A DNA stretch of 33,827 bases from a bacterium (GCA_021780375.1 JAJXYT010000152.1:1-33827); one strand, 5' to 3'; positions 17,780-26,030 are shown, counted from the stretch's first letter. Notes: generated from the letters alone by a model not told the origin. Numbers and translations are program-made.

Positions 17780-19134
17780 TTGATTTCGGTTGAGGAAACG
17801 TTTCTCCGTTTTTCCAGTTCGGCGTGGATTTTCGGTTCGAGTGTTTCGTATTTGCTGTAAAACAGAACCGGGATGATGCTCAAGGCAAAGAACAGCGCCG
17901 GCAGCCAGACGAAACCGATTTCAATGCCTTTCAACGAGGTTGTCGTCTGCGGTTCGTTGGGCACATAGCCATACGCGTTCATGATCCAGGCGGGCAGGGC
18001 GCCGCCCAGGCCGCTGCCGGCTTTCAGGCAGAAGGCGGCGCCGATGGCGGTCAAAAAACCCGGCGCGCGAATGCCGGTTTTCCATTCGCCATAATCCACG
18101 CTGTCGGAAAGCAGGGAAAAGGGCATGGCCATGGCAAAACCACTGGCCAGAAAACCCAGAATCCAGCCGACCGCCATCCAGGCGACGGAGTTGCCATCGC
18201 ACACGCCGAAATACAGAACCAACTGCCCGATGACCATCCCCAGCAGACCGAGCGCCCAGGCATTCCGCTTGGACGACAACTTGCAGAACCACGGCAGAAA
18301 AAACACCGTCGCCAGCGAAACGAAATCCATCGCGTTGGCCCACTTGATGAGCTCCTTGCGATGCAATGTGTATTCACAGAAGTAGGGGACGACCGAGACG
18401 CGGGAAATGAACGCGATCCAGAACGTGAGGCTGCTTGTGAAAATGATGATCCACGGCCAGTTGCCTTTGATGGCCCGGAAGCTGTCGCGGATGGGCAGCG
18501 ATTGCTTCTTCTCCTTGACCTTCTCCTCCAGATTCCAAAAGGCGAGCAGGAACAGTAGAATGGTCCCCGTCGCATAAATCGGCAGGGCCAGCATGAAACC
18601 CTTGCGGTCGTCGCCGTGACCAAGCCAGTCCACCATCTTCAACGCCGTCAGGTTCACAACCAGCACGCCCAGCTTCGAGCCAAACATACGCCAGCAGGTC
18701 AGCATCACCCGTTCCTGCGGATTTGGCGTCAACCCGGACAAAATCGACGTCACCGGGGTGTTGATACCGGTGTAGAGAATGCTGCAGATGATGTAGGTTC
18801 CGGCGGCATAGCAAACCTTGGCCGCGTGCCCGAGGTGGGGGGTTACGAAGGTCAGCACGCCAAACACAGCGAACGGCACACAAAGCCACAGGAACCACGG
18901 ACGGCTTTTGCCCCAATGGCTGTGGGTTTTATCAAAGATGATTCCCCAAACCGGGGCATCAATGGCGTCGGTCAATCGCGCAATCAACAATATCGTGCCT
19001 GCGGTGGCGGCGGAGATGCCGAAGACATCCGTGTAAAAATAGAGCAGGTAAAACGAAATCCAGCAGAACACCAGTTGCCCGCCGATGTCGCTCGACGCAT
19101 AGCTGAAACGCTTAAGATAGGAAATATCGCTCAT
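17776..19134 (-). CDS. GPH-family sugar:cation symporter (MelB/XylP-like)
   Basis: A 452-residue inner-membrane carrier with about 12 predicted membrane segments. It belongs to the glycoside-pentoside-hexuronide:cation symporter family: the N-terminal KRFSYASSDIGGQLVF, then RLTDAIDAPVWG with Asp56 and Asp59 at nearly the positions of the cation-binding Asp55 and Asp59 of MelB, and the loop DKTHSHWGKSRPWFLW. The C-terminal tail is basic. It lies between GH31 (6-base gap) and GH79 (4-base overlap), so it probably imports the sugar or oligosaccharide these enzymes release, such as xylosides or a glucuronide. Confidence 0.92.
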   Translation of the reverse strand: MSDISYLKRFSYASSDIGGQLVFCWISFYLLYFYTDVFGISAATAGTILLIARLTDAIDAPVWGIIFDKTHSHWGKSRPWFLWLCVPFAVFGVLTFVTPHLGHAAKVCYAAGTYIICSILYTGINTPVTSILSGLTPNPQERVMLTCWRMFGSKLGVLVVNLTALKMVDWLGHGDDRKGFMLALPIYATGTILLFLLAFWNLEEKVKEKKQSLPIRDSFRAIKGNWPWIIIFTSSLTFWIAFISRVSVVPYFCEYTLHRKELIKWANAMDFVSLATVFFLPWFCKLSSKRNAWALGLLGMVIGQLVLYFGVCDGNSVAWMAVGWILGFLASGFAMAMPFSLLSDSVDYGEWKTGIRAPGFLTAIGAAFCLKAGSGLGGALPAWIMNAYGYVPNEPQTTTSLKGIEIGFVWLPALFFALSIIPVLFYSKYETLEPKIHAELEKRRNVSSTEIK

Positions 19135-19140
19135 GCCGGT

Positions 19141-21159
19141 TCACGAGCGTATTGGCAACTTCCGTCCGTCACGCAGGTAAAGCGGGATTTTGTCCAGCGG
19201 CGCGGCGGCTCTGACGGTTTGCCCGCCTTTGAACCACCTGCCGGTCCACGCATCCGTCCATTTCGCGCCGGCGGGCAGATAAACTTTTCGGCTGGTAATG
19301 CCCGGGTGCAGGATCGGCGCGACCAGCAGGTCCGGCCCGAACATGAATTGGTCGTCCACGGTTTGCGCACGGTCATCGTCCGGAAAGTCAAAGAACAACG
19401 GCCGCATCGGCGGCGTGCCTTTCACGCTGGCCAGTTTCATCTGCTTCATGAGGTAGGGCCGCAGACGTTCCCGGAGAGAAAGAATTTCCTTGATGATGCC
19501 GCAGGCGCGGTCGCCAAAACACCAGACTTCGTTCGGGCCGCCCTTGGTCGGGTCGGACGTTTCCGGATGGGTGAGCGAACTGTTGCGCCAGCCGTGCAGG
19601 CGGAACAGCGGGCAGAATGCGCCATATTGAAACCAGCGCACAATCAGCTCCTGAAAATACGGCGTGTCAATTTCGCCGCCGAAAAAGCCGCCGATGTCGG
19701 TGGTCCACCACGGAATGCCGCTCAGGCCGATGTTTAACCCGGCGCGCACCTGTTGCCGTAAATCCTCCCACGTCGAATGGATATCGCCCGACCAGATGGC
19801 CGCGCCGTAACGCTGGCTGCCGGCAAAACCCGCGCGGCCGAGCGTGATGATTTCCGTTTCACCAACCGACCTCATGCCCTCGAACAACGCCTGTTGCTGG
19901 CACATCGGGTAAAGGCAGCCGACTTCCGAGCCGTTGCCGGCGTGATAACGGACGTTGTCGTGATCATAAACCGCCATTTCCGGCTCGATGGCGTCGAGCC
20001 ACCAGATTTTGATGCCGTGGCGATGATAATTCTCGCGCAACTTGCTCCAGAGAAATGCCCGCGCCTCGGGATGCGTGCTGTCCAGCAGGTGCGAAATAAC
20101 GGTGTGTTTGGCGTTGGTGTCCGTGAAGCGGATGAACGTGTTCATCCCGCGTTCGGTGCGGACGAGCAGGTTGCGGTCCCGCAACGCGGGATAATTTTCG
20201 CTGTCCGGATTCACCGTCGGCCAGACCGAGACCATGACTTTGATACCCAGCTTGTCCAGCTCGCGCACCATTGCCGCCGGGTCGGGCCAGCACACCGGGT
20301 CAAATTTCCATTCGCCCATCTTCGTCCAGTGGATGTAATCGACCACGATGACCGACATCGGCAGGCCGCGGCGTTTGTGTTCCCGGGCGACGGCGAGCAA
20401 TTCGTCCTGCGTCCGGTAACGGAGCTTGCATTGCCAGAAGCCCGCCGCCCATTCCGGCAACACCGGCGGATGACCGGTCAAATCGGCATAACGTTCCAGG
20501 ATGCCGGCGTAACCCTCACCGGTCATCACGACATAATCAATCAGACGCGTGGCGTCGGCAACCCAGCGGGTCTGCGTGCGGCCCAATTCGACGCGGCCCA
20601 TGCCCGGATTGTGCCAAAGCAAGCCGTAACCGCGGCTGGAAACGAGCAGCGGAATCGAAATCTGCGAGTTGCGATGCGTGAGTTCGAGGACACAGCCTTT
20701 CTGATCGAGCAAACCGTGCCGGCGTTGGCCGAGGCCGTAAATCCGTTCGCCGTCCAACGCGGTGAAACACGCCTCGGCATGATACAGGTCGCCACCAACG
20801 GACTTGAACGTGCGCGGTGGCGGATAATTCGTCCGGGCGAAAATCTCTTCGGCGAGCGGCTCGTCGCTGCCGGTCTTGAAAAAACGCACCCGGCCGGACT
20901 TTGCGTCCACCGTCGCCGTGAGTTTTCCGTTCTTCAATGTAGCGCAGCCGTCTCGGCTGCGGTCCAAATGCAGGCGGGACGCCTGCGCTACGTTTTTCGG
21001 AGGAAGCAGGCTCCAATCGCGCAGCGGCATTTCGGGCAACACGGTGGCGCGGACCCGGAAGCAATCCCGGCCCCAGGGTTCAATCCAAAGGATTTGTTCC
21101 CCGGAACGCCAAACCAGCCGCCCGTCGTTCGGGTCGAAGCGCTGCACGTCTGATTTCAT
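19141..21159 (-). CDS. GH31 alpha-xylosidase/alpha-glucosidase
   Basis: A 672-residue retaining exo-glycosidase. The N-terminal beta-sandwich is followed by a catalytic barrel with the nucleophile Asp389 in WWLDAIEPE and the acid/base Asp459 in WSGDIHSTWE. IPWWTTDIGGFF and QYGAFCPLFRLHGWRN follow, then a C-terminal beta domain. The WWLDAIEPE form and the operon context (GPH carrier) favour an alpha-xylosidase, but alpha-glucosidase or alpha-galactosidase is possible. No signal peptide is visible, so it is likely cytoplasmic. Residues 57-74 (VAQASRLHLDRSRDGCAT) are encoded by a palindromic repeat inserted in frame. The ATG overlaps the stop of the UroD-like gene (ATGA). Confidence 0.92.
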   Translation of the reverse strand: MKSDVQRFDPNDGRLVWRSGEQILWIEPWGRDCFRVRATVLPEMPLRDWSLLPPKNVAQASRLHLDRSRDGCATLKNGKLTATVDAKSGRVRFFKTGSDEPLAEEIFARTNYPPPRTFKSVGGDLYHAEACFTALDGERIYGLGQRRHGLLDQKGCVLELTHRNSQISIPLLVSSRGYGLLWHNPGMGRVELGRTQTRWVADATRLIDYVVMTGEGYAGILERYADLTGHPPVLPEWAAGFWQCKLRYRTQDELLAVAREHKRRGLPMSVIVVDYIHWTKMGEWKFDPVCWPDPAAMVRELDKLGIKVMVSVWPTVNPDSENYPALRDRNLLVRTERGMNTFIRFTDTNAKHTVISHLLDSTHPEARAFLWSKLRENYHRHGIKIWWLDAIEPEMAVYDHDNVRYHAGNGSEVGCLYPMCQQQALFEGMRSVGETEIITLGRAGFAGSQRYGAAIWSGDIHSTWEDLRQQVRAGLNIGLSGIPWWTTDIGGFFGGEIDTPYFQELIVRWFQYGAFCPLFRLHGWRNSSLTHPETSDPTKGGPNEVWCFGDRACGIIKEILSLRERLRPYLMKQMKLASVKGTPPMRPLFFDFPDDDRAQTVDDQFMFGPDLLVAPILHPGITSRKVYLPAGAKWTDAWTGRWFKGGQTVRAAAPLDKIPLYLRDGRKLPIRS
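20939..20991. repeat. Palindromic repeat inserted in frame within the GH31 gene
   Basis: Two 22-base arms, 20939-20960 and 20970-20991, are inverted copies of each other with three mismatches, joined by GTCCAAAT plus one base. Each arm is itself a hairpin (GCAGCCG-tct-CGGCTGC and GCAGGCG-gga-CGCCTGC). The outer ends are GTAGCGCAG and CTGCGCTAC. On the minus strand it stays open and adds about 18 residues to GH31 without breaking the frame. Confidence 0.85.
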
Positions 21160-22238
21160 GGGTAATATCCCTCGACGCGTTTTAGCACCTGCTCGACTTC
21201 CAGCTCGTTTTTGAACTGGATGAGGAGGTAAACGCCGCGGTTGCCGATGGCATCGAGCAGCGGCACCACTTCGTCCGGCTCGACGTTGACCACTTGCACG
21301 GATTTTCCCGCAGCCAAAATGCGGCGATACAGGTCGTACCAGCGTTGGTGTCCGCCGGTTTCAATGCCGGCTTGCGGCGTCCATTCAATGGCATCGAGCG
21401 GGGCAATCTCAAGCAAGGCCTCAAGATGGATCAAAGCCTGGGTGCCGTCGAGATGATAGAGGGAATGGTCCAGCCATTCGCATTGGGCCGTGAGGGCCGG
21501 GGCGACAAAGCGGCGATACATCTTCGGCGAAAACATGGCCGACGCGTCGCACTGCACCTTGGCGACCTTACCCGGCCCCCAGATATAAAATGCGCCGAAG
21601 GCCGAGCTGCCGTCGTCCAGCTTGATCAGGTCGTAAATACGCTGATAGGCGGCGAACCAGACGTCGTTGATTTCGCGAATCTTCTCCTCCACCCATTCCG
21701 GACGCTCAATCAGGTCAAAGCACAACGTCTGGGCGCCCCGCAACGACGACAGGGTGTCCATGTTTTCGACCAGATCGGGGCAGGTGACCAGGTATTTTCC
21801 CCGGGCCGTCTCCGCGCAACGACGCAGGATGTCTTCGGTGATTTGCCACCAGCGATTGCTCTCGTCGAAGCGCAACGGGGAAAGTTTTTCCGGTGCGGGT
21901 TCGTTTTCGATGCAAGGGTGATACCAGACGGTGTCCTCGCTGAAGCCGGGTTGCGAGCCCAGAAACAAGGCGAGCGATCCCGGCCCCAGATCCGTGGTTG
22001 CGCTCGGAAGAATGTCCAGCGGAAAAATCGAACGCGACAAGCGGTAATGATTTTCTGAAGCGCGGAAGGCGGCGTGGCCGTAGCGTTCCTCCAGATCGGC
22101 GGGGATTACTGGCGCCGCCACCTCTTCATGGATCGCGCGTCCCGTCTCCGGCGCGCCCCACATGCCGATGAGGAAACCCTCGCGATTCCACCACTTCACG
22201 AACCGCTGCTTCGATTGTTCCCAATTATTTTTCCACAT
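21156..22238 (-). CDS. Uroporphyrinogen decarboxylase-like (UroD superfamily) protein
   Basis: A 360-residue protein with the TIM-barrel layout of the UroD/methyltransferase superfamily: SLRGAQTLCFDLIERPEWV, then FSPKMYRRFVAPALTAQCEW, YHLDGTQALIHLEALLEI, IEWTPQAGIETGG, and a C-terminal Gly-rich YLLIQF segment. The His-x-Cys zinc motif of corrinoid methyltransferases is absent, and heme synthesis is unlikely in this setting. Such UroD-like proteins often lie in glycan-use operons of Verrucomicrobia, Lentisphaerae and Bacteroidetes, with no settled role. It is the first gene of the UroD-like/GH31/GPH/GH79 operon and overlaps GH31 by ATGA. Confidence 0.75.
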   Translation of the reverse strand: MWKNNWEQSKQRFVKWWNREGFLIGMWGAPETGRAIHEEVAAPVIPADLEERYGHAAFRASENHYRLSRSIFPLDILPSATTDLGPGSLALFLGSQPGFSEDTVWYHPCIENEPAPEKLSPLRFDESNRWWQITEDILRRCAETARGKYLVTCPDLVENMDTLSSLRGAQTLCFDLIERPEWVEEKIREINDVWFAAYQRIYDLIKLDDGSSAFGAFYIWGPGKVAKVQCDASAMFSPKMYRRFVAPALTAQCEWLDHSLYHLDGTQALIHLEALLEIAPLDAIEWTPQAGIETGGHQRWYDLYRRILAAGKSVQVVNVEPDEVVPLLDAIGNRGVYLLIQFKNELEVEQVLKRVEGYYP

Positions 22239-22302
22239 ACCGGACGTGAAGGTTTTAGCATTCCGAACCTGTCATTGCAAAGGGACACCGCTCAGCACCC
22301 GG

Positions 22303-22324
22303 AAAAGTTCTGCTAAATCAGAAC
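22303..22324 (-). terminator. Weak rho-independent terminator after the dioxygenase gene
   Basis: On the minus strand GTTCTG-ATTTAG-CAGAAC forms a 6-bp stem followed by TTTTCC, 38 bases after the PhyH-like stop codon. It would separate that gene from the UroD-like operon downstream. Confidence 0.4.
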
Positions 22325-22361
22325 ATTTCGCCCTCGCGCGGTTGGTGTTATCTGAGACGAA

Positions 22362-23180
22362 TCACGCTTCTTTCTTTTTGTCGGGAAACGGCCCGTATTT
22401 GTCTGCCGAATCGTTGGCGTGGTCGTAAACATTCCGGCCATCCTTGAGAAACGGCGTGGCCATCGCCCAGGGCTTGCCGTCGGGCCGGCGGATCGGCGCG
22501 CCGCTGTATTGCGGGAGATAAATCCGGCGCATCCGGTTCGTCCGATTCGGGCCGCTGCGATGCAAAACGTAGCTGTCAAAAGCGACGATGCTGCCGGCCG
22601 GCACAATCAACGGGTCACCCGGATCGCTGCCGGTGTAGCCGATGAGGTCGTTGGAGCCTTCTTCTTTGAAGTGGTCGATGATTTTGTCCCGGGTGCCGGC
22701 GCGGGAGTGCGGGAGGATATAGACCGTGCCGTTTTCCTCGTTCACGGCGTCGAGCGTGCACCAGCAGGTCACGTAGGGTTTGTGGTTGGTCGTCGGATCG
22801 TACCACTTCACATAGCCGCTGTCCTGGTGCCAGGAAAATTTCATGCCTTGTTCCGCGCCCTTGACGACCCATTGTTCATGGAACAGATACGCCTCCGGCC
22901 CGACCGTGGCCCTGGCCACCTCGGCCATCAAATCGCTGAAGATGAACTGCCACAGCCGGCTGCTCAGGCGGTAACGATTGTTGATGAAGTAACGCTTGCC
23001 GCGATGACTGATGCCTTCTGTCTGCACACCCTTGGCGTCCATGAGGGAATCGTAGTAGCCGAGGGAGTAGGAACATTCCTCGCGCAGCATCTCGAGCTGT
23101 TCGCCGGAGATGGCCCCGGCCAGGATCAGATAACCCTCTTTTTGATACAATTCGCGCTGGGATTCGGGAACGATATTCAT
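22362..23180 (-). CDS. Phytanoyl-CoA dioxygenase (PhyH) family protein
   Basis: A 272-residue Fe(II)/2-oxoglutarate-dependent oxygenase of the PhyH family. The iron ligands are visible: His118 and Asp120 in FSWHQDSGY, and His207 in SYVLHRSG. An Arg-rich stretch follows (NRTNRMRRIYLP), expected to bind 2-oxoglutarate. I start it at the ATG at 23180 (MNIVPESQRELY); the frame runs open to 23306 only because it passes through a palindromic repeat. The substrate is unknown; members near sugar operons may hydroxylate a small molecule or a glycan part. It is divergent from the AraC gene at 23357 and lies 123 bases before the UroD-like operon. Confidence 0.85.
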   Translation of the reverse strand: MNIVPESQRELYQKEGYLILAGAISGEQLEMLREECSYSLGYYDSLMDAKGVQTEGISHRGKRYFINNRYRLSSRLWQFIFSDLMAEVARATVGPEAYLFHEQWVVKGAEQGMKFSWHQDSGYVKWYDPTTNHKPYVTCWCTLDAVNEENGTVYILPHSRAGTRDKIIDHFKEEGSNDLIGYTGSDPGDPLIVPAGSIVAFDSYVLHRSGPNRTNRMRRIYLPQYSGAPIRRPDGKPWAMATPFLKDGRNVYDHANDSADKYGPFPDKKKEA

Positions 23181-23265
23181 GGTATTAAGAAGTTTATTGT
23201 GCCCGCCGCCGCCGGGCTTCTCATTTTGCCGGCGACTTGTTATCATTTTTTGTCGCTGCACCTTT

Positions 23266-23338
23266 GGTGGGGCGAGCGTCCTCGCGAGCCGGAGACTGGC
23301 GGGCAAGCTTAACGGCTCGCGGGTACGCTCGCCCCACC
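23266..23338. repeat. Palindromic repeat (GGTGGGGCGAGCG type) between divergent genes
   Basis: Arms 23266-23291 and 23313-23338 are inverted copies with about three mismatches; the outer ends are GGTGGGGCGAGCG and CGCTCGCCCCACC. Each arm is itself an imperfect hairpin. It lies in the 176-base space between the PhyH-like gene (-) and the AraC gene (+), and it creates false N-terminal extensions in both frames. Confidence 0.85.
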
Positions 23339-23356
23339 CTGAGCAGAATCGTTATT

Positions 23357-24166
23357 ATGCGCCAACTTCTTCATCTGCCACGTCAATGGGATGGCAACCT
23401 CTGGCATTATCGGAACCCGGGGCGAACCCACGCGCTGCACCGTCACGCCGAACTGGAGTTCAACCTCGTTACCCATGGTTTCGGCCTTTATCTGTTGGCC
23501 AACCGCAAATACCGGATTCACCGCGGCGACCTGCTCTGGCTTTTCCCGGCGCAGGAACACGTTCTGGTTGAGCAGACGCTCGATTTTGAAATGTGGATTG
23601 GTGTGTTCAAACCCCGGGCCGTGCAGCGCATCGCTACCGATGCGGACGCAAAAGTTTTACGACAGCCTGACCCGGCCGGCGAATACTGCCGGCGCCTGCC
23701 GCGGGAGGGCCTAACGCGGTTGGAGGAATTGTTTTCGGAAATTGCCGGAACGAAGGAACGGCCCGGCCTGTTCAACGCCGGATTGAACTACGCGTTGCTC
23801 AAGGCCTGGCAACATTTTGAACAGGCTACCGATGTGCCCGTGCACGACGTCCATCCAGCCGTCGAAAGGGCCGCGCGCCTCATTCGGGATCAAACCACGG
23901 TGCTGGGCCTGAGCGAACTCGCCCGCCGCGCCGGCTTAAGTCCCGCGCGTCTGAGCCGGTTGTTTAAGCAGCAAACGGGCGTGGCGCTCGTGGATTTCCG
24001 AAATCGCCAGCGCATCGAACGGTTCCTGCAGTTGTACGGGACCGGCCAGCGGTTGACCATGCTCAATGCGGCACTGGAAGCCGGATTTGGCAGCTACCCG
24101 CAATTCCATCGTGTTTTCAAACGCGTGCTCGGGTGCTCACCGGGCAAATACCGCCGCCGCCCGTAG
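23357..24166 (+). CDS. AraC-family transcriptional regulator
   Basis: A 269-residue regulator. The N-terminal cupin (about 1-150) contains THALHRHAELEFNLVTHG. The C-terminal AraC domain (from about 180) carries LSELARRAGLSPARLSRLFK and a second helix-turn-helix unit, AALEAGFGSYPQFHRVFK, ending CSPGKYRRRP. The ATG at 23357 begins right at the cupin (MRQLLHLPRQW); the longer open frame back to 23237 is translated repeat. It is divergent from the PhyH-like gene and probably controls that gene and the UroD-like/GH31/GPH/GH79 operon. Its TAG stop (24164-24166) lies in the first bases of another palindromic repeat. Confidence 0.92.
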   Translation: MRQLLHLPRQWDGNLWHYRNPGRTHALHRHAELEFNLVTHGFGLYLLANRKYRIHRGDLLWLFPAQEHVLVEQTLDFEMWIGVFKPRAVQRIATDADAKVLRQPDPAGEYCRRLPREGLTRLEELFSEIAGTKERPGLFNAGLNYALLKAWQHFEQATDVPVHDVHPAVERAARLIRDQTTVLGLSELARRAGLSPARLSRLFKQQTGVALVDFRNRQRIERFLQLYGTGQRLTMLNAALEAGFGSYPQFHRVFKRVLGCSPGKYRRRP

Positions 24167-24233
24167 CAGCCGGCGTGAGTCGGCTCAAACTTCCCCCTCG
24201 TGGAAAAATGAGCGGACTGACGTCCGCTGCTGC
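24163..24233. repeat. Palindromic repeat (GTAGCAGC type) at the 3' end of the AraC gene
   Basis: Arms 24163-24185 and 24211-24233 are inverted copies with several mismatches. Each can fold alone: AGCCG-CGGCT in the first, and AGCGGAC-tgac-GTCCGCT in the second. The outer end GTAGCAGC provides the TAG stop codon of the AraC gene. The remaining 80 bases to the next gene show nothing I can name. Confidence 0.75.
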
Positions 24234-24315
24234 GTTCGGATTTGCCATTGCCGCGTTCCAAACCGCCAGCCGCCGTCGCGCTGGCGCACTCCAGGACGCT
24301 TCGCGTTGAAATGAA

Positions 24316-25155
24316 TCAGCGGTTCACCTTTTGCCAGAGCTTGTCAATCTCGCCGCGCAGGATTTTGGCTTCCTCCCAACTGTTCGGAAATGTCGAAAGC
24401 GCATAGCCGCCCGCCACCGGACCCAATTCGGGGCAGATGAAGATTTCACGCCCCGTATCGCGGTTGCCGACCAGCCAGCACCGCAATACTGCTTCGGCAA
24501 AGGGCAGCCAGTCTTTGACTTCCGGCGTCAAATGGCCTTTCCCATCGGTGACGGGCACCTGCGCATGATGGCCGTTGAACGGACGAAAATGGAATTGTTG
24601 CGCGCGTCGAATCAGATCGGGCCGGACAATCATCCGTTCGACGTAATTGCCGGGGTGGAGATGTTTGACGACGGAGATATGGGAAAAGTCCCAGGAGATT
24701 GGCAATAATTCGCCGGTCGCCTGCTGATAGGCGTCGGCCAGCGCGTAGGTTTTCTCTGGTGTCTCGGTGCAAGTATCCCGGTGCACTTCCACCGCCGGTT
24801 CCAGGCCGAGTTTGCGGCCCTCCTGCATGAGCGACTGCGCCAGGTCCAGAGCCTCCGGCGTCAGGGTGTCTTCGTCCGCCAGTTGCACATTGACGTGATG
24901 CGCGCCGGCATCTTTTTGTTCCTGAAGCAGGCGATGGAAATCAGCCGCCGTGCCGGAAGACATGCCGCCAACGAAAATCAACCCGAGCTTTTTTACACCT
25001 TCGCCCAATTCCGGGCTGCCGGCCCAGCACACGCCGTCGAAGCCGGCCTCCTTGATCGCGCGCAATTTTTGCTCCAACGCCCATTCATTCTCCGGCGAAG
25101 GATGCCCCATGAACGTCCAAAGATTGGCGATGTGGCGTAAAACCGGCGTTTTCAT
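24316..25155 (-). CDS. Sugar phosphate isomerase/epimerase family protein (AP-endonuclease-2 TIM barrel)
   Basis: A 279-residue protein of the xylose isomerase-like TIM-barrel superfamily. It has the start ALEQKLRAIKEAGFDGV, the metal-ligand candidates Glu123 in LEPAVEVHRDT and Asp156 in ISWDFSHIS, FRPFNGHHAQVPVTDG, and a late Glu in FICPELGP. Members isomerise or epimerise ketoses, inosose or related sugar acids using a divalent metal. No signal peptide is seen, so it is cytoplasmic. It is the last gene of the minus-strand catabolic run, separated from the SDR gene by an 80-base palindromic element. The substrate is not readable; a keto-sugar or keto-acid step in the acid-sugar route fits. 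Confidence 0.8.
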   Translation of the reverse strand: MKTPVLRHIANLWTFMGHPSPENEWALEQKLRAIKEAGFDGVCWAGSPELGEGVKKLGLIFVGGMSSGTAADFHRLLQEQKDAGAHHVNVQLADEDTLTPEALDLAQSLMQEGRKLGLEPAVEVHRDTCTETPEKTYALADAYQQATGELLPISWDFSHISVVKHLHPGNYVERMIVRPDLIRRAQQFHFRPFNGHHAQVPVTDGKGHLTPEVKDWLPFAEAVLRCWLVGNRDTGREIFICPELGPVAGGYALSTFPNSWEEAKILRGEIDKLWQKVNR

Positions 25156-25167
25156 AACGGAGTTTTG

Positions 25168-25247
25168 ACCGCAAAGAACGCAGAGAACACAAAGAAAGGC
25201 TCAGAAAACATTTAAAAGTCTTTTGCGTTCTTTGCGTTCTCTGCGGT
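25168..25247. repeat. A/T-rich inverted repeat (AAAGAACGCAGAGAAC type)
   Basis: The left arm begins ACCGCAAAGAACGCAGAGAA (from 25168) and the right arm ends GTTCTTTGCGTTCTCTGCGG plus T (to 25247). They pair imperfectly over about 30 bases with a short loop. It fills the gap between the SDR stop codon and the start of the isomerase gene. A decayed relative lies at 30541-30660. Confidence 0.75.
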
Positions 25248-25256
25248 TGATATTTT

Positions 25257-26030
25257 TTAAAATCCAATGGCCGCGCCGCCGTCCACCGGCAGCACCACGC
25301 CGTTGACGTATTTGGCGGCGGGCGAGGCAAGATAGACCGCTGCCCAGCCAATGTCATCCGGCTCGCCGAATGTTCCCATTGGAATCCGGCTGAAAATCTT
25401 CGCCTTGCGTGCAGAGTCACCACGGAGCGCCTGATCCAGCATATCGGACGCAATCCAACCGGGCGCAATGGCATTGACGCGCACGCCGTGCGGACCCCAT
25501 TCCGTCGCCAAGGTACGGACCATGCCGACATACGCCGACTTGGCGGTGGCATAGGCGACGATGAGGGGAATGCCCATAAAGGAAGCCATGGAAGCAGTAA
25601 ACAGGACGCAGCCCGAGCCGCGCGCCACCATCCGGCGGCCGGCCTCGCGCGTCAGCGCAAACGCGCCGAACACGTGCGTTTGCAGCACCGCGGCAAATTC
25701 GGCGTCGCTCGTTTCCGTCGCCGGCTTCTTCAGATGCACGCCGGCGTTGTTGATGAGAATGGCGACCGGCCCGCCGAGTTTCTCGGCGTTGTTCACCAGG
25801 GTGACCGCGGTTTCAAGCTTGGTCACGTCGCCAGCGAGTGCAAAGGTCCTTTCACCAAGGACGGAACATGCCTGGTCCAATTCCTTATGGCGGCGGCCCA
25901 CCAGAACCACTTTGGCTCCTGCCGCGACGAGACATCGGGCCATGCCGAAACCCAGGCCGGTTCCGCCGCCCGTGATGAGCGCAGTCTGGCCGGTGAGATC
26001 AAATGCGGAACTGGAAGTGGTCTTTTTCAT
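25257..26030 (-). CDS. SDR-family oxidoreductase (gluconate 5-dehydrogenase-like)
   Basis: A 257-residue classical short-chain dehydrogenase using NAD(P). Visible are the cofactor motif TGGGTGLG (residues 20-27), NNAG (about 94-97), the catalytic Ser147 in FTASMASF, Tyr160 and Lys164 in YATAK, and the C-terminal [11 protein letters not shown]. The profile with [21 protein letters not shown] and [10 protein letters not shown] resembles gluconate/idonate 5-dehydrogenases and 2-keto-3-deoxy-sugar-acid dehydrogenases. In this operon it probably oxidises or reduces a sugar acid or keto-deoxy intermediate. Its ATG overlaps the stop of the UxaA large chain (ATGA), so the two are translationally coupled. 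Confidence 0.9.
   Translation of the reverse strand: MKKTTSSSAFDLTGQTALITGGGTGLGFGMARCLVAAGAKVVLVGRRHKELDQACSVLGERTFALAGDVTKLETAVTLVNNAEKLGGPVAILINNAGVHLKKPATETSDAEFAAVLQTHVFGAFALTREAGRRMVARGSGCVLFTASMASFMGIPLIVAYATAKSAYVGMVRTLATEWGPHGVRVNAIAPGWIASDMLDQALRGDSARKAKIFSRIPMGTFGEPDDIGWAAVYLASPAAKYVNGVVLPVDGGAAIGF

Noticed and set aside
18616..19737. Plus-strand 373-residue open frame
   Set aside because: It spans the antisense of the GPH carrier and the end of GH31 and contains no motif.
19777..21153. Plus-strand 458-residue open frame
   Set aside because: It is a shadow of GH31, whose catalytic motifs lie on the other strand; the composition is untypical of a protein and no domain is recognisable.
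23181..23306. Longer start of the PhyH-like gene
   Set aside because: It also runs through the palindromic repeat; the conserved part begins at the ATG at 23180.
23237..23356. Longer start of the second AraC gene
   Set aside because: The 40 extra residues are the translation of the palindromic repeat at 23266-23338; the cupin begins at the ATG at 23357.
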